A model generated the notes under the pieces. It was not told the origin of the DNA, searched no databases, and saw only the letters and a program-made list of their open reading frames with translations. This document shows, piece by piece, positions 1-9,010 of a DNA stretch of 64,000 nt. The DNA comes from Lentisphaeria bacterium (GTDB lineage: Bacteria; Verrucomicrobiota; Lentisphaeria; Oligosphaerales; Oligosphaeraceae): NCBI GenBank assembly GCA_016288215.1, contig JAEEYQ010000031.1, positions 1-64,000 on the forward strand, written 5' to 3'. A program made the position numbers and the translations under genes. How positions within the stretch are numbered: position 1 is the stretch's first letter; every line of letters begins with the position of its first letter.

Positions 1-100
1 GTATTGAATTTCGTTTGGTCACGCGAGGATATAGGAAATATTCACGGACGGACACAAGCAAATATTCCAAATGCTATATCGTTTCGCCAGGGCCGTCGGG

Positions 101-263
101 GTTTCAATTCACGCGCCCACGAAGGGCGCGACATCGAACTAATGAAAGCCGACCTTGCCACGCAGAGTTTCAATTCACGCGCCCACGAAGGGCGCGACAA
201 GGGCATTTCCAAATTGCTTGAAGGCGACGGCGTTTCAATTCACGCGCCCACGAAGGGCGCGAC
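101..263 (-). CRISPR. Type I-C CRISPR mini-array (3 repeats, 2 spacers)
   Basis: Three identical 32-bp repeats lie at 101-132, 167-198 and 232-263, separated by spacers of 34 bp (133-166) and 33 bp (199-231). Read on the minus strand the repeat starts GTCGCGCCC and ends ATTGAAAC, the hallmark of type I-C repeats; CGCGCCC and GGGCGCG can pair into a 7-bp stem around a five-base loop. The array is co-directional with the cas genes and follows cas2, so the leader-proximal repeat is 232-263. One spacer length beyond 101 there is no further repeat, so the array ends at 101 or has been cut by a rearrangement or assembly join. Confidence 0.95.
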
Positions 264-445
264 GGTTACGTTATAAGACTAACGTATTCAGCAGAATAGA
301 GTTACTAATCCGCGAACATCAATACTATAATGTGAATAAACCGGTTGTCAAAGAGCGAGGGAATCATAAGTTCCAGATTAGACGTGTGTTCTGATTCCCG
401 CGAAATGCTTGCTCAAACAGCTGTGAACTACAGGTTCGCGTTACA
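264..445 (-). promoter_or_regulatory. CRISPR leader with array promoter
   Basis: This is the AT-rich stretch between cas2 and the first repeat. On the minus strand it holds TTGACA (346-351) and TATAGT (324-329) separated by 16 bases, a near-consensus sigma70-type promoter that would start transcription about 50 bases before the first repeat. Just upstream of the -35 lies a perfect 8-bp inverted repeat, GGGAATCA (359-366) and TGATTCCC (392-399), a possible protein site for adaptation or regulation. The promoter call is from sequence only. Confidence 0.65.
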
Positions 446-736
446 TTAAAGGAGCAATGGCTCCTCCACATCCAGAGCCGGTTTAGCACCAAGATGCTCG
501 ACTCGTCTTGTGTAGTTATCTCCAAGGTTGTAATAGCGAAGACTGTCTGTTTCAGGATTGAAAATGCTCTCCAACTGGGCCTTTAGCTTGACCCATTGTG
601 CAGGATTGACATTGCATTCAAAAATGGAGTACTGAACTCTAACGCCCCAGTTCTGGCAAGCCTTTGCAATACGTCGAAGGCGCCGTTTGCCGTCCGAGTC
701 CGCCGTGGAAACGTCATAGCTGATTAACATGAGCAT
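446..736 (-). CDS. cas2: CRISPR-associated endonuclease Cas2
   Basis: Cas2 is the small ferredoxin-fold subunit of the Cas1-Cas2 spacer integrase. The 96-residue product begins MLMLISYDVST, with the usual first-strand Asp, and contains RRLRRIAK and the VQYSIFEC strand typical of type I-C Cas2. The ATG at 736 was chosen because GGAGAG lies 7 bases upstream and the family starts directly at this strand; an in-frame ATG at 769 would add 11 unrelated residues, and an ATG at 730 is also possible. It lies 35 bp after cas1 in the same operon and is the last cas gene before the array. Confidence 0.95.
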   Translation of the reverse strand: MLMLISYDVSTADSDGKRRLRRIAKACQNWGVRVQYSIFECNVNPAQWVKLKAQLESIFNPETDSLRYYNLGDNYTRRVEHLGAKPALDVEEPLLL

Positions 737-771
737 AATGGCTCTCCTATACCATATTCTATATAGCATTC

Positions 772-1794
772 CTATTTAAGAAGGAAAGGCGGATATGCAT
801 CCAAATCACCGCGAAGATGTCTGGCCAACAGCAACGCCTGCACATAGGGCAAAAGGCCTATTTCCACCTTCTCGTTCAAAAAGGGGTGAAGAATCGTCTC
901 CTTCTTCTTCATCTGCCACGCCTTAAGCAGCGTTTTCATCGCATCATCCGTCATTTCCACCGCTCCTGACTCTGTTGTTTTGAAGCTTTTGGGCGAGAGC
1001 TGCTGCAAATTGACAAGATTCAAAGCCATCCGGTCAGCCAGAGGAGCCCTAAATTCTTCCATCAAGTCGAGAGCAAGACTGGGGCGACCTGGCCGAAGTG
1101 CATGAAGGAAGCCAATTTGCGGATCCAGACCGACGCTTTCCAACGCCCCCGTGCAGTCATGGGCAAGCAAGGTATAAAGGAAAGACAACAGCGCATTCAT
1201 GGGATCCAATGGCGGACGCCGATTCCGGCCTTTGATGGAAAACGCCGACTGCTGTGCCATGAGAAGCGTATTGAAGACATCAAAATAGCTGGCTGCCGCC
1301 TCCCCTTCAGTGCCTCGAAGTTGATCCAAGCTGCCAACGTTACGCACATCACGGATATAACTGGCCAAACGCTGAACAGCCTGTTCACAAGAAGACTCCG
1401 GACCATGGTCCCGAAGTCTCCGCTGAAGAACATTTCGTGAATTCAATATCTTTCCAATAATGAAATTCTTGGCAATGGGCAAGGCGGTTTCAGATGTGGA
1501 GGCAACTTTCATTTGCGAGACCCGCAACAGGACATTTCCTGAAACAGGACCTTCCACACGAGCCATAAATTTGCCATGTTCAGAAAGGAAGCTAACATGA
1601 ACACCCCGTTCGCCACAAAGTCCAAGCAGGAACGGACTGCATAGCACATTTCCAAAGCAGACAATGCCTGAGAGGGTATGGATGGGAATACGAGCGACGA
1701 CATTGCGTTCCCGCTCGGCCACAACGGTCTCGCCTTCCTGCCGAAGATATGTGCCTTGCGTCTGGATATAGAGGATGTTAAGGAGCTTCTTCAT
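772..1794 (-). CDS. cas1: CRISPR-associated endonuclease Cas1 (type I-C)
   Basis: Cas1 is the metal-dependent integrase that inserts new spacers at the leader end. The 340-residue protein has the N-terminal beta domain and a helical catalytic domain with the expected metal ligands: Glu165 in GTEGEAAAS, His231 in GFLHALRPGR and acidic residues Asp243/Glu246 in LDLMEEF. Length and motifs match the I-C subgroup. Its start overlaps the end of cas4 by four bases, which implies translational coupling, and cas2 follows immediately. No truncation is visible, so the adaptation module looks intact. Confidence 0.97.
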   Translation of the reverse strand: MKKLLNILYIQTQGTYLRQEGETVVAERERNVVARIPIHTLSGIVCFGNVLCSPFLLGLCGERGVHVSFLSEHGKFMARVEGPVSGNVLLRVSQMKVASTSETALPIAKNFIIGKILNSRNVLQRRLRDHGPESSCEQAVQRLASYIRDVRNVGSLDQLRGTEGEAAASYFDVFNTLLMAQQSAFSIKGRNRRPPLDPMNALLSFLYTLLAHDCTGALESVGLDPQIGFLHALRPGRPSLALDLMEEFRAPLADRMALNLVNLQQLSPKSFKTTESGAVEMTDDAMKTLLKAWQMKKKETILHPFLNEKVEIGLLPYVQALLLARHLRGDLDAYPPFLLK

Positions 1795-2495
1795 GAGCCA
1801 ACCTCATTGAGTTCCTGTTCAAGCCATTGGCGTGCAGAGCGACAGAGTTGTTTAGGACAGCAATCATTGACAAGAGAGCAAGCCGTACACCATTTGCCAT
1901 ATGTAGGAGGGGGTGTCTTCCCTGACGAAATAAGCCTGTGAACCTCCTCCGCTGCCTTTGCCGTTGTTTGACGCAATTCCTCATCAAAGACAACATCTGT
2001 TCTGCGGCGAGGCTCGCCATAGAAAAGCGCCCCTGTCGGAACAACAACATTGATCATCTCCTCCAGGCATATCGCCTGAGCGCACAGCTGCACCTCATCG
2101 GCTCTATGGGATTTCGGTCGTCCCCTTTTGTACTCCACGGGAAATGGTCGCCAAAAGCCTGTATGCCCCGGAAGCGTCGTGGCCGTCCGCATTCCCGTAT
2201 CATCGAACTCTGAATCAGCGGAATGGAATTCCACCATGTCCGCGATGCCACTGACGCCGAGCCGATGCGAGACAAGACGGACTGCCGTTGCTTGAAGAAG
2301 CGACCGTCTCGATTCGCTTTTCTGCTCATCGACCCGTTCATGGAGAACTCGGCCAGCCGCCGTAAGACGGTTTTCATCCCAAATCCCTTCCATATGGATC
2401 AAAGCGCATTGCCGTTTGCAGAAAAGCACATGCTGCAGAGCGGAGAGCATGACAAGGTTCTCATCGGAAGAGACTGGGGCAGAACAATTTATCAT
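1791..2495 (-). CDS. cas4: CRISPR-associated exonuclease Cas4
   Basis: Cas4 is a RecB-family iron-sulfur nuclease that trims prespacers and helps select PAM-containing ends in I-C systems. The 234-residue sequence has the N-terminal cysteine of FCKRQCALIH, the nuclease residues in GIADMVEF and PVEYKRGRPK, a DEVQLCAQA helix and the C-terminal cysteine cluster KWCTACSLVNDCC that completes the Fe-S site. The start at 2495 follows a weak AGAGGTG; an internal ATG at 2450 gives a start closer to many homologues (LSALQHVLFC), so the N-terminus is uncertain by 15 residues. It is followed directly by cas1 and preceded by a degraded non-cas gene rather than directly by cas7. Confidence 0.95.
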   Translation of the reverse strand: MINCSAPVSSDENLVMLSALQHVLFCKRQCALIHMEGIWDENRLTAAGRVLHERVDEQKSESRRSLLQATAVRLVSHRLGVSGIADMVEFHSADSEFDDTGMRTATTLPGHTGFWRPFPVEYKRGRPKSHRADEVQLCAQAICLEEMINVVVPTGALFYGEPRRRTDVVFDEELRQTTAKAAEEVHRLISSGKTPPPTYGKWCTACSLVNDCCPKQLCRSARQWLEQELNEVGS

Positions 2496-2504
2496 GATCT
2501 TTCT

Positions 2505-2826
2505 TCACCTCTTTTCAGTCTGCTTCAGTTCATCCAAATCGGCTCCATCTGCCAGTTGGATTCCATTCACAACCCCTTGAAATACTTGGACTTATGGTCC
2601 TTTCGCCTTCTGTCATAATTGTAAAGAAACTTTACAAATGACTCATCAAGGTCCTGTTCCTTCATAATATTCACCCCATACCGACTAACATTCATTTTAG
2701 TGGCACGAACAGCTCTGCCATCTGCTTTGGTTTGAGCCAGATACGGCCATTACGCGACATCAACTAAGCCTGTGCTTTGTCATTATCTGTTGTATAGAGA
2801 ATGAACTTGCTTTTCTCTTCTGACAT
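2505..2826 (-). pseudogene. RhuM-like DNA-binding protein remnant inside the cas operon
   Basis: A ribosome site AAGGAG precedes ATG at 2826, but the frame runs into TAG after 20 codons (2764-2766). The same frame then resumes with GRIWLKPKQMAELF, shifts by one base and continues MNVSRYGVNIMKEQDLDES, then KDHKSKYF, and shifts again to VVNGIQLADGADLDELKQ before a stop at 2505. The string of WLKPKQMAELF, NVSRYGVNI, a charged linker and KSKYF matches the N-terminal domain of RhuM-type (virulence RhuM family) proteins in order and spacing. At least one stop and two frameshifts mean it is dead. The family call is from recalled motifs, not a search. Confidence 0.6.
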
Positions 2827-2896
2827 AACAATAACTCCTTGTTCAGGGGATTATCCCGTAACATGTTTGTTTTCAGAATAGCTGTAATGCACAGGA

Positions 2897-2932
2897 AGCC
2901 CCCATCATGCAGCAACTGCATGATGGGGGGCT
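2897..2932 (-). terminator. Long perfect hairpin just after cas7
   Basis: CCCCCATCATGCAG (2899-2912) pairs perfectly with CTGCATGATGGGGG (2916-2929) around a three-base loop, ten bases downstream of the cas7 stop on the minus strand. There is no T-run after it, so it may be a partial terminator, an RNA-stability hairpin or a processing site that sets the level of interference genes above adaptation genes. Confidence 0.6.
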
Positions 2933-2941
2933 CAAATTCAA

Positions 2942-3856
2942 CTACTTTTCAATAATATGGATACCTGCGGGAAGCTCTGCCTCTGTAGGAATTGTGACAT
3001 CGTAGTCCGCAAATTTACGCGGGACTTCAACGCCAGGTTTCTTTTCGATCTTGACAAAGTCGAAAAGTTTGTGCGACGGAGCATTGCCAAGATCTGAATC
3101 GTGTTCAAAAACAATCAGCTTCTGGGTAGCCATGAGACCACGTGCAGCGGAATGATCCTGATCGAACATATTCACAAGTGCCGTCCAAAAGACATCAAGA
3201 TCTTCCATGGAGAAGCCCGTCTGAGCCGCCAATGCAGGAGATACGAAACCATAGGCCACATAGAGCCCATAGGGAACTGTATTTTTGCGACCCATTGTGC
3301 GATTATCGCCACTCTGCTTTTCCGCTTCGGCTTCCGTGGCAACAGCCATGCGGGTTATGGAATGTTCCAAAGTGACGATTGGATCTACCGAACGTGCAAA
3401 CGTTAGTTGAACAGGACCGCGAACTTGCCCAGCATTCGCGCCTGTAGACATCACCGCACCAAAGGTGCGAATGTCAAAGTATGTCTCACACATCTTGTCG
3501 CGAGCCTTCTGGATTTCATTGCCTTGTCCTTGTCCGTCTTTATTGCGCTTCTTTCCATCTGCAGTATCCGCTGGGGGCTTTGACAAGTCAATCTCAAGGT
3601 CAGAATATGCCTTTTCAATTTCCTTATTGAGGATTGCTTTCTCTTTGACAAAAATGTCATATCCCGCTTCTGTTCCCTTCGTCAATAGCACGTAATTGCG
3701 CACCTTGCGTTTGATGCAGACATCTGTGACGAGCCCATCGCCTGTTTCAGAATCGACGCGAGGCAGGTTTCCCGCATCTGGATCGCCGTTTGGATTTCCA
3801 TCCTTCACGTCAAACAGGAGCATGAAGTCATACCGTTTTTTGAGTTCAGTTGCCAT
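2942..3856 (-). CDS. cas7: Type I-C Cascade backbone protein Cas7 (Csd2)
   Basis: Cas7 forms the helical filament that coats the crRNA spacer in the I-C Cascade. The 304-residue protein begins with the typical [20 protein letters not shown] segment, has the FGAVMSTG region and the [10 protein letters not shown] strand, and ends with a VKIEKKPG-type region, all as in the Csd2/Csh2 family. AAAGGAAA lies properly upstream of the ATG. It follows cas8c by 81 bp in the same direction and is followed by a strong hairpin, so the interference half of the operon may end here. Confidence 0.95.
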   Translation of the reverse strand: MATELKKRYDFMLLFDVKDGNPNGDPDAGNLPRVDSETGDGLVTDVCIKRKVRNYVLLTKGTEAGYDIFVKEKAILNKEIEKAYSDLEIDLSKPPADTADGKKRNKDGQGQGNEIQKARDKMCETYFDIRTFGAVMSTGANAGQVRGPVQLTFARSVDPIVTLEHSITRMAVATEAEAEKQSGDNRTMGRKNTVPYGLYVAYGFVSPALAAQTGFSMEDLDVFWTALVNMFDQDHSAARGLMATQKLIVFEHDSDLGNAPSHKLFDFVKIEKKPGVEVPRKFADYDVTIPTEAELPAGIHIIEK

Positions 3857-3937
3857 AAGAATTTCCTTTCATAGGTTGAAAAGTTAGAAATAACGTTCTA
3901 TTTGGGAGGCATCATCGGATTTTTGTGTGTCAGAATC

Positions 3938-5719
3938 CTATTTGTCATCATTTCGGGAGAAGAAATCCTGCCGCTGATGATAATAGCCGATGGCAAACAT
4001 TCCCTGATCATCAAGAGAGAGATGCGATGGGAAAGACGGGATTTCTGCAATCACATCGCCGAGAAGCTTCTCAAAATAGATTGAGCGCCCCTGCGAAAGC
4101 TTAGCAAGGTGATGGTTCTTCAGACGCATCAAGTTTCCGAAAACCGCATTTGGCGTGGAAGAAGCCGAAGCATAGAACTTGTCGCGAATGGTGGCATTGA
4201 TACCTGGATTCGCCTCTTCCTGTATCTTCTCCAACGCGGCGAAGAGTCGGCCGAGACGATAGCCGACGTTGATGTTTTCCTTGTCGAGACTCACGGTAAG
4301 TTTCCTTTCTTTGTTATGAATGAGAAATGCCTTGATGAGCTTAGCACGTGGATATGAAATGTCATGTTCCGCTTTGATACGAAGCAATGTGGAAGAAAAC
4401 AGCGTGGCAGGATATGGCGTCCCTTCCAGAATGCTGCGCATAACGGCGCCAGCAAGATTTGGCGGAATGTTCGCTTTCCATTTTTGATAGTCTTTGTTGT
4501 AAAGAGAAATAGAAAGTAGTAATTGTGTCAAAGAGAGATGTTCTTTTTCTTTTTCTCCGTGGACAATGCGAAGATTCTCAAACCAATCTGCAAAACGCCT
4601 CTCCATTTCAGCAACAGTGCCCATATGCCAAAAACGCACAGAAATGCGTGCAGAATTTGGTGCAAGCCCAAGAACATAGAAGTGCGTTTCATCTATCTCA
4701 TGTGAAAACGAACCTGTTTTTACGGAACTGAGAAGACGTTCAACGGCAGCAATACCTCTATCCGGATCGTTTTTTGGCGGTTCTTCAAACAAGTCGGCGA
4801 AGTCATCTTCAAGGTTCGTCTGTTTTTCAGACCAGAAGACGGTTGTCGCATCGCCAACCTTGATTTTCTGATGTGAATCTTTTGAAAGCAGAGTATTGAG
4901 TGCAGTAGTGTAAGCAAGAGATGCCTTTTTCCCTATAGGAGAATTAGCTCCCTGCTCTTTCATAAATGATGCGAATGACGGTGTTGCACCTCCATTACCT
5001 GAACCTGATATTTTATTATTGACAGCAACAAGATGTGAACCTGTTGCATTGAACCCTTTAATATCTGGTTCTAGAACCTTAAGCTCATCTAATTCTCCCG
5101 TAACAAGACAACGAACACGTAAACTTGATTCATTGGGAATAGATTGGCATGATATTATTGCTTTTTTTATTTCTGGTATATCTGGTAAAGGACTATAACG
5201 TCCATATTCATTTTTATAACACATAATAAATGTTTTATTCTTTGATTGTTTTACTGCTTCCCATGAATTGCTTGCCATGACTAGATTTGGCGTAATATTT
5301 TCTGCAAAACGAAGAGCTGCTTCATATGGCATTATTCCTTTAGCCATATTAGCAATAGACTTTAGTTTTTCTATGAAACAACTATGACGTTCATTTACTT
5401 TGTGAATATACTTTTCTCCTTCCTTCTCTAATTTTACATTATCATCAGGAATGCCAAACATGTATTCAAGATTTTCCCAAAACAAGTTGGATTTCGTTCC
5501 ATTACCTTTTGCCTCTCCAAGACTGGGAACGAGAAAAGGATAAAAGCTCTTTTGCTTACCATCTCCTTGGCTTGTTTCTTCTATTCGTATAAAATCTCCA
5601 TTATTGTCGAAAATTACACGAAATGGAATTTCCTTCCATTCCCAGCCAAGAGGCGCAATACCAGAATCAGGGTCAGCAGCCTTGCGGTCATAGTACTCCT
5701 TAAGCGCCTGGAGAATCAT
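3938..5719 (-). CDS. cas8c: Type I-C Cascade large subunit Cas8c (Csd1)
   Basis: Cas8c is the large subunit that recognises the PAM and recruits Cas3 in type I-C; an internal start in this gene often also yields the Cas11 small subunit. The 593-residue product has the usual Csd1 start (MILQALKEYYDRKAADP) and family blocks such as VRCLVTGE, TPSFASFMKEQG, FWSEKQTNLEDDF and FYVLGLAPNSARISVRFW. GGAGG precedes its ATG. The ATG overlaps the cas5 stop by four bases, so the two are probably translationally coupled. Length is normal for the family. The internal Cas11 start was not resolved. Confidence 0.95.
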   Translation of the reverse strand: MILQALKEYYDRKAADPDSGIAPLGWEWKEIPFRVIFDNNGDFIRIEETSQGDGKQKSFYPFLVPSLGEAKGNGTKSNLFWENLEYMFGIPDDNVKLEKEGEKYIHKVNERHSCFIEKLKSIANMAKGIMPYEAALRFAENITPNLVMASNSWEAVKQSKNKTFIMCYKNEYGRYSPLPDIPEIKKAIISCQSIPNESSLRVRCLVTGELDELKVLEPDIKGFNATGSHLVAVNNKISGSGNGGATPSFASFMKEQGANSPIGKKASLAYTTALNTLLSKDSHQKIKVGDATTVFWSEKQTNLEDDFADLFEEPPKNDPDRGIAAVERLLSSVKTGSFSHEIDETHFYVLGLAPNSARISVRFWHMGTVAEMERRFADWFENLRIVHGEKEKEHLSLTQLLLSISLYNKDYQKWKANIPPNLAGAVMRSILEGTPYPATLFSSTLLRIKAEHDISYPRAKLIKAFLIHNKERKLTVSLDKENINVGYRLGRLFAALEKIQEEANPGINATIRDKFYASASSTPNAVFGNLMRLKNHHLAKLSQGRSIYFEKLLGDVIAEIPSFPSHLSLDDQGMFAIGYYHQRQDFFSRNDDK

Positions 5720-6435
5720 TTGTATACCTCCTCGGAGTCTGGATGTGGAACGTTAATGACACCATTAATCATATTCGGACGATAGAACATAGGTTTGATG
5801 TCATTTGGGTCAGAATAGTCCATGTCATACAGCATGAACCCCAGATCCATCGTCTCTCGAATTGGCCGTGTCGCTTCCGCATCTGGTTCCTTCACCAAAC
5901 GAATCTCTTTGCATGAAAATTCGCGGCATCCAAGATAAGGATGTATGAAATACTGTCCCTTGCTGGCGCGACGATCAAATATTGCCGCATATTTGGCCGG
6001 CTTCTCATCAGGACGTTCTTCGGCCTGATTAAGCAATTCTTTTTCCTCCATGTCGGTCAGCCAAACAGGGAGAGGATTCAGTCCCTTTGACCTATCCTCT
6101 GGAGGAATAAAGTCGAATTCAGCATGCAGACGGTATCTAACATCTCGCAAAATCAGTCCAGCCCTTTGCTGACGAGAATCTTCAATGAATATACTTTCGG
6201 CACGTGGAGTTGCAACGGCAGACACCTCATTGCGCCTGACGCTTGTCCAACGGATTGGGTTCATCACTTCAATCTTTGAAATTCGCCAAAGGATGGCGGG
6301 TTTCCAGAAAATTGCGCTGAAAATGCCACGGGCGGCAGATGGCGTAATGACATCATAGCTCACGCGCTCAACTTTCATTTCCGGCCGTGTGAAGCAGGCG
6401 TAATCGCCTGACACATCCAAACAGAATCCTTTCAT
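5716..6435 (-). CDS. cas5: Cas5 (Cas5d), crRNA-processing endonuclease of type I-C
   Basis: In type I-C there is no Cas6: Cas5d cleaves the pre-crRNA below the repeat stem and then holds the 5' handle. The 239-residue form starts MKGFCLDVSGDYACFTRPEMK, followed by SYDVITPSAARGIFSAIFWKP, the signature of the family, and carries the REFSCKEIRLV core strand. The start at 6435 is preferred because GGAAAG sits just upstream; a longer frame begins at 6465 and would overlap cas3. It lies 13 bp after cas3 and overlaps cas8c. Confidence 0.93.
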   Translation of the reverse strand: MKGFCLDVSGDYACFTRPEMKVERVSYDVITPSAARGIFSAIFWKPAILWRISKIEVMNPIRWTSVRRNEVSAVATPRAESIFIEDSRQQRAGLILRDVRYRLHAEFDFIPPEDRSKGLNPLPVWLTDMEEKELLNQAEERPDEKPAKYAAIFDRRASKGQYFIHPYLGCREFSCKEIRLVKEPDAEATRPIRETMDLGFMLYDMDYSDPNDIKPMFYRPNMINGVINVPHPDSEEVYK

Positions 6436-6448
6436 AACTTTCCTTTCT

Positions 6449-8707
6449 TTATTTAATATAATCATCTAATTGAAGACCTTCGCCAAAGAGATCAAATCCA
6501 ACGTCATCACGATATGCCGATGGCATGGTTTGAACATAAATGTCAGATGCCTCATCGTGTCTTGATGAAATGCGCAGCTCCTCAATCATCCCCTTCTCAA
6601 GCAAGTCTGGAATGCGGGAACGCGGCACATTAACCATGTATCGCTGAAGGCGGCGCATGATATCTCGCATGGGCCCTACGGCACGAAGCGAATTGATGAG
6701 AGAGTCGTTTTCACCATAACGGACAATAATGGGAACCTGCGCTGCACCGTCAATCATCTTGAATTTCATGGCGGCCTCACGGAATTGATAGTGCATGAAA
6801 TCATCTATAGGCCTTGAAGGGCCATGGCGGTATTTTTCAGGTATTGGGACTCCAAGCAGCGGCTCGAAGTCACATCCCAAGTCACTTGCCCGGGAATGCA
6901 AAGCCATGAAATAGTCAGGATAGGAATTTACATCATCAACATCTACGCCACCTGAACGTTCAAGCAGGTCACTCATGGCATACTCTCCGTCACGAAGGTC
7001 CTTAATCTGTGTTGGTTGTGGCGGCATGAAAACGACAACACGACCCAATTCCTCCAGTCGCCCTTCACGATTACATCGGCCGGCGGACTGCGCTATGGAG
7101 GAGAGTCCTGCAAATGCTCGATAGACAATGGGAAAGTCAATATCAACTCCAGCCTCTATAAGCTGTGTCGAAATGACACGAAGTGGCTCACCATCCATAA
7201 GTTTTTGCTTCATGACCGCAATGACTTGAGAACGGTGTTCACCGCACATACTGGCAGAAAGATGGATGGTTCCCTCCGACATCTTGACAAACAAATCATG
7301 ACAATCACGGCGCGTGTTCACAATGCAAAGAACTTGGTCATATGACATCAGTTCAACCGCTACTTCATCCCATGTCTGACGAACCTCAAGGTTGGCGGGG
7401 AATTCGATGTTCGTGCGTTTAAGGCTATGATACAAATCAAGCGAGGGAGGCATCATTTCATGGACTAACGAAGAATCAATTCCAGGCAAATTCAGCTGTG
7501 TGGCCGTGGAAAGGACAATGGACACATGGTAATGCGACACCAACTGCCGTATCGCCTCTGCGCACGGCAGCAGCAGTCGGGTCGGCAACAACTGGACTTC
7601 ATCAAGAATCACAACACTTTCAGCAATGTTGTGCAGTTTGCGGCATTGGCTTGGCTTACAGGCATATAGAGATTCAAAAAACTGAACAGCCGTTGTGACA
7701 ATTACAGGAGCATCCCAATTTTCTGAGGCCAGCCTAGACTGCAACGTCTCTTTGGCCGGATCAAAATTGGAATGGTGCTCAAGCACATTATCCTCTCCAA
7801 TGAATGACCGCAACACGTCTGCAGTCTGCTCAATGATTGATGTATAGGGGATGACATAGATGATGCGTTTGAGGCCATATTTCAATGCATGTCTGAATGC
7901 GAACGCCGTTCCAGAAAGCGTCTTCCCTCCTCCAGTTGGCACGGTTAGCGAAAAAAGTCCAGGAGGAAGTTCAGCGGCCTGTTCACAGGCCTCACGAACT
8001 TTTCTGCGAATTTGATTGACTGGAGTGCCATCCGAAGAGCGTTGTTTCTTTTCGAGATGAGCAAAGAAGAGGGGTGCAAGTTCTGGCAACGACTTGCCAT
8101 ACATCCGCTGATTGCTTCTTGACACATCCATAAATGCTTCTGTGTCTAAAAAATCCGCATCAACAAGACAGGAAAAAAGCATACGAATCCAAAAAGGAAG
8201 AGAAGAATCACCCCGACTGAACTTGAATGGTGGTGAAGGGGAAATGAGACGCCAAGCCGACTCGTATGATTCAATCCACTTGCGAACGGCAGGCTCCTCC
8301 AAAACACATGCATCCTCCTTGAGACGAACAGCTAAGGCTCCAGAAGGAGTTTCACCACCAGACCAGTCGGGAAGGCCGGCGTGATGCCCTGCAATGACAT
8401 ACGCCAAAACGTAGCCCCTAGGCCCCATTAATTGTGGTGCATAGCAAGCTCCTGCTCCTGAATGCGAATGATTTTGGCAATCCGATTCACCATCCTCAAT
8501 GCCATTGCATCGTTTCAAGTAGGCCTGAAATGAAGAACGAGCCTTGCCAATATCATGCAGAAGTCCTGCCAACTGAGCGTATTCTCCAGACTGGAATGCT
8601 TCGGCAAATGTATTGGCCAACTTTGCCGTATTCGTAGCATGGAATTGCAACGGTTGCCAGTTTGATACATCAGAACTTAAACTATGTGCAAAAATGGTCA
8701 TTGGCAA
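6449..8707 (-). CDS. cas3: CRISPR-associated nuclease/helicase Cas3
   Basis: Cas3 is recruited by target-bound Cascade, nicks the displaced strand and degrades the target with its HD nuclease while its SF2 helicase moves along DNA. The 752 residues hold an N-terminal HD domain (His8, the His51-Asp52 pair in LLHDIGKA, the HSHSG and GHHAGLP histidines near 80 and 108) and a helicase with Walker A TVPTGGGKT (Lys262), DEVQ at 369-372, STAT near 400 and the motif VI region QSAGRCNREGR. All motifs are intact. It is the first gene of the operon. Start at 8707 is used; an ATG two codons later is equally possible. Confidence 0.96.
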   Translation of the reverse strand: MPMTIFAHSLSSDVSNWQPLQFHATNTAKLANTFAEAFQSGEYAQLAGLLHDIGKARSSFQAYLKRCNGIEDGESDCQNHSHSGAGACYAPQLMGPRGYVLAYVIAGHHAGLPDWSGGETPSGALAVRLKEDACVLEEPAVRKWIESYESAWRLISPSPPFKFSRGDSSLPFWIRMLFSCLVDADFLDTEAFMDVSRSNQRMYGKSLPELAPLFFAHLEKKQRSSDGTPVNQIRRKVREACEQAAELPPGLFSLTVPTGGGKTLSGTAFAFRHALKYGLKRIIYVIPYTSIIEQTADVLRSFIGEDNVLEHHSNFDPAKETLQSRLASENWDAPVIVTTAVQFFESLYACKPSQCRKLHNIAESVVILDEVQLLPTRLLLPCAEAIRQLVSHYHVSIVLSTATQLNLPGIDSSLVHEMMPPSLDLYHSLKRTNIEFPANLEVRQTWDEVAVELMSYDQVLCIVNTRRDCHDLFVKMSEGTIHLSASMCGEHRSQVIAVMKQKLMDGEPLRVISTQLIEAGVDIDFPIVYRAFAGLSSIAQSAGRCNREGRLEELGRVVVFMPPQPTQIKDLRDGEYAMSDLLERSGGVDVDDVNSYPDYFMALHSRASDLGCDFEPLLGVPIPEKYRHGPSRPIDDFMHYQFREAAMKFKMIDGAAQVPIIVRYGENDSLINSLRAVGPMRDIMRRLQRYMVNVPRSRIPDLLEKGMIEELRISSRHDEASDIYVQTMPSAYRDDVGFDLFGEGLQLDDYIK

Positions 8708-8792
8708 GCTTTCAAAGGCTCACAGGCACTGGAGGTTTTCCGAACTTCCTCACAAACAAGAAGTAAAGATTTCATAGACACACAAGGAAATT

Positions 8793-8820
8793 AGCATATA
8801 TTTTACATAATACAATTCAA
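8793..8820 (-). promoter_or_regulatory. Candidate promoter of the cas operon
   Basis: On the minus strand TTGAAT (8815-8820) and TATGCT (8793-8798) are 16 bases apart, about 85 bases before the cas3 ATG, in the most AT-rich part of the gap. It is the best sigma70-like pair I see there. Confidence 0.4.
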
Positions 8821-8887
8821 GCTGTTGCTTTTTTTATAGAAAGGGAAGATTTTGGGTAATCCTTCAGTGATTGACATGTCCAACCGC

Positions 8888-8945
8888 GTCCCGCGGCCTG
8901 TGAGGTTGCGATTTTGCCGACATGGTGTCCCTTGCATCAAAGCTG
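8888..8945 (+). repeat. Left copy of direct repeat flanking the tandem array
   Basis: Positions 8888-8926 match 9496-9534 almost base for base (GTCCCGCGGCCTGTGAGG, then TTGCGATTTTGCCG, then ATGG), and weaker similarity continues for about 20 more bases. Confidence 0.85.
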
Positions 8946-9010
8946 CCTAGCCTCCATCTGTTTGTAAATGGCAATAGGTTCCGCACTTATGTTGCCATCG
9001 TTGACCATTT

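Noticed and set aside
13-44. A degenerate CRISPR repeat at the left edge (GTTTGGTCACGCG)
   Set aside because: Only GTTT and TCACGCG match, with a gap, and the spacing to 101 would be about 56 bp. Probably chance.
380-392. AGACGTGTGTTCT resembles a sequencing adapter
   Set aside because: One base differs from the adapter and the following bases do not continue it; it lies in a plausible leader with an inverted repeat.
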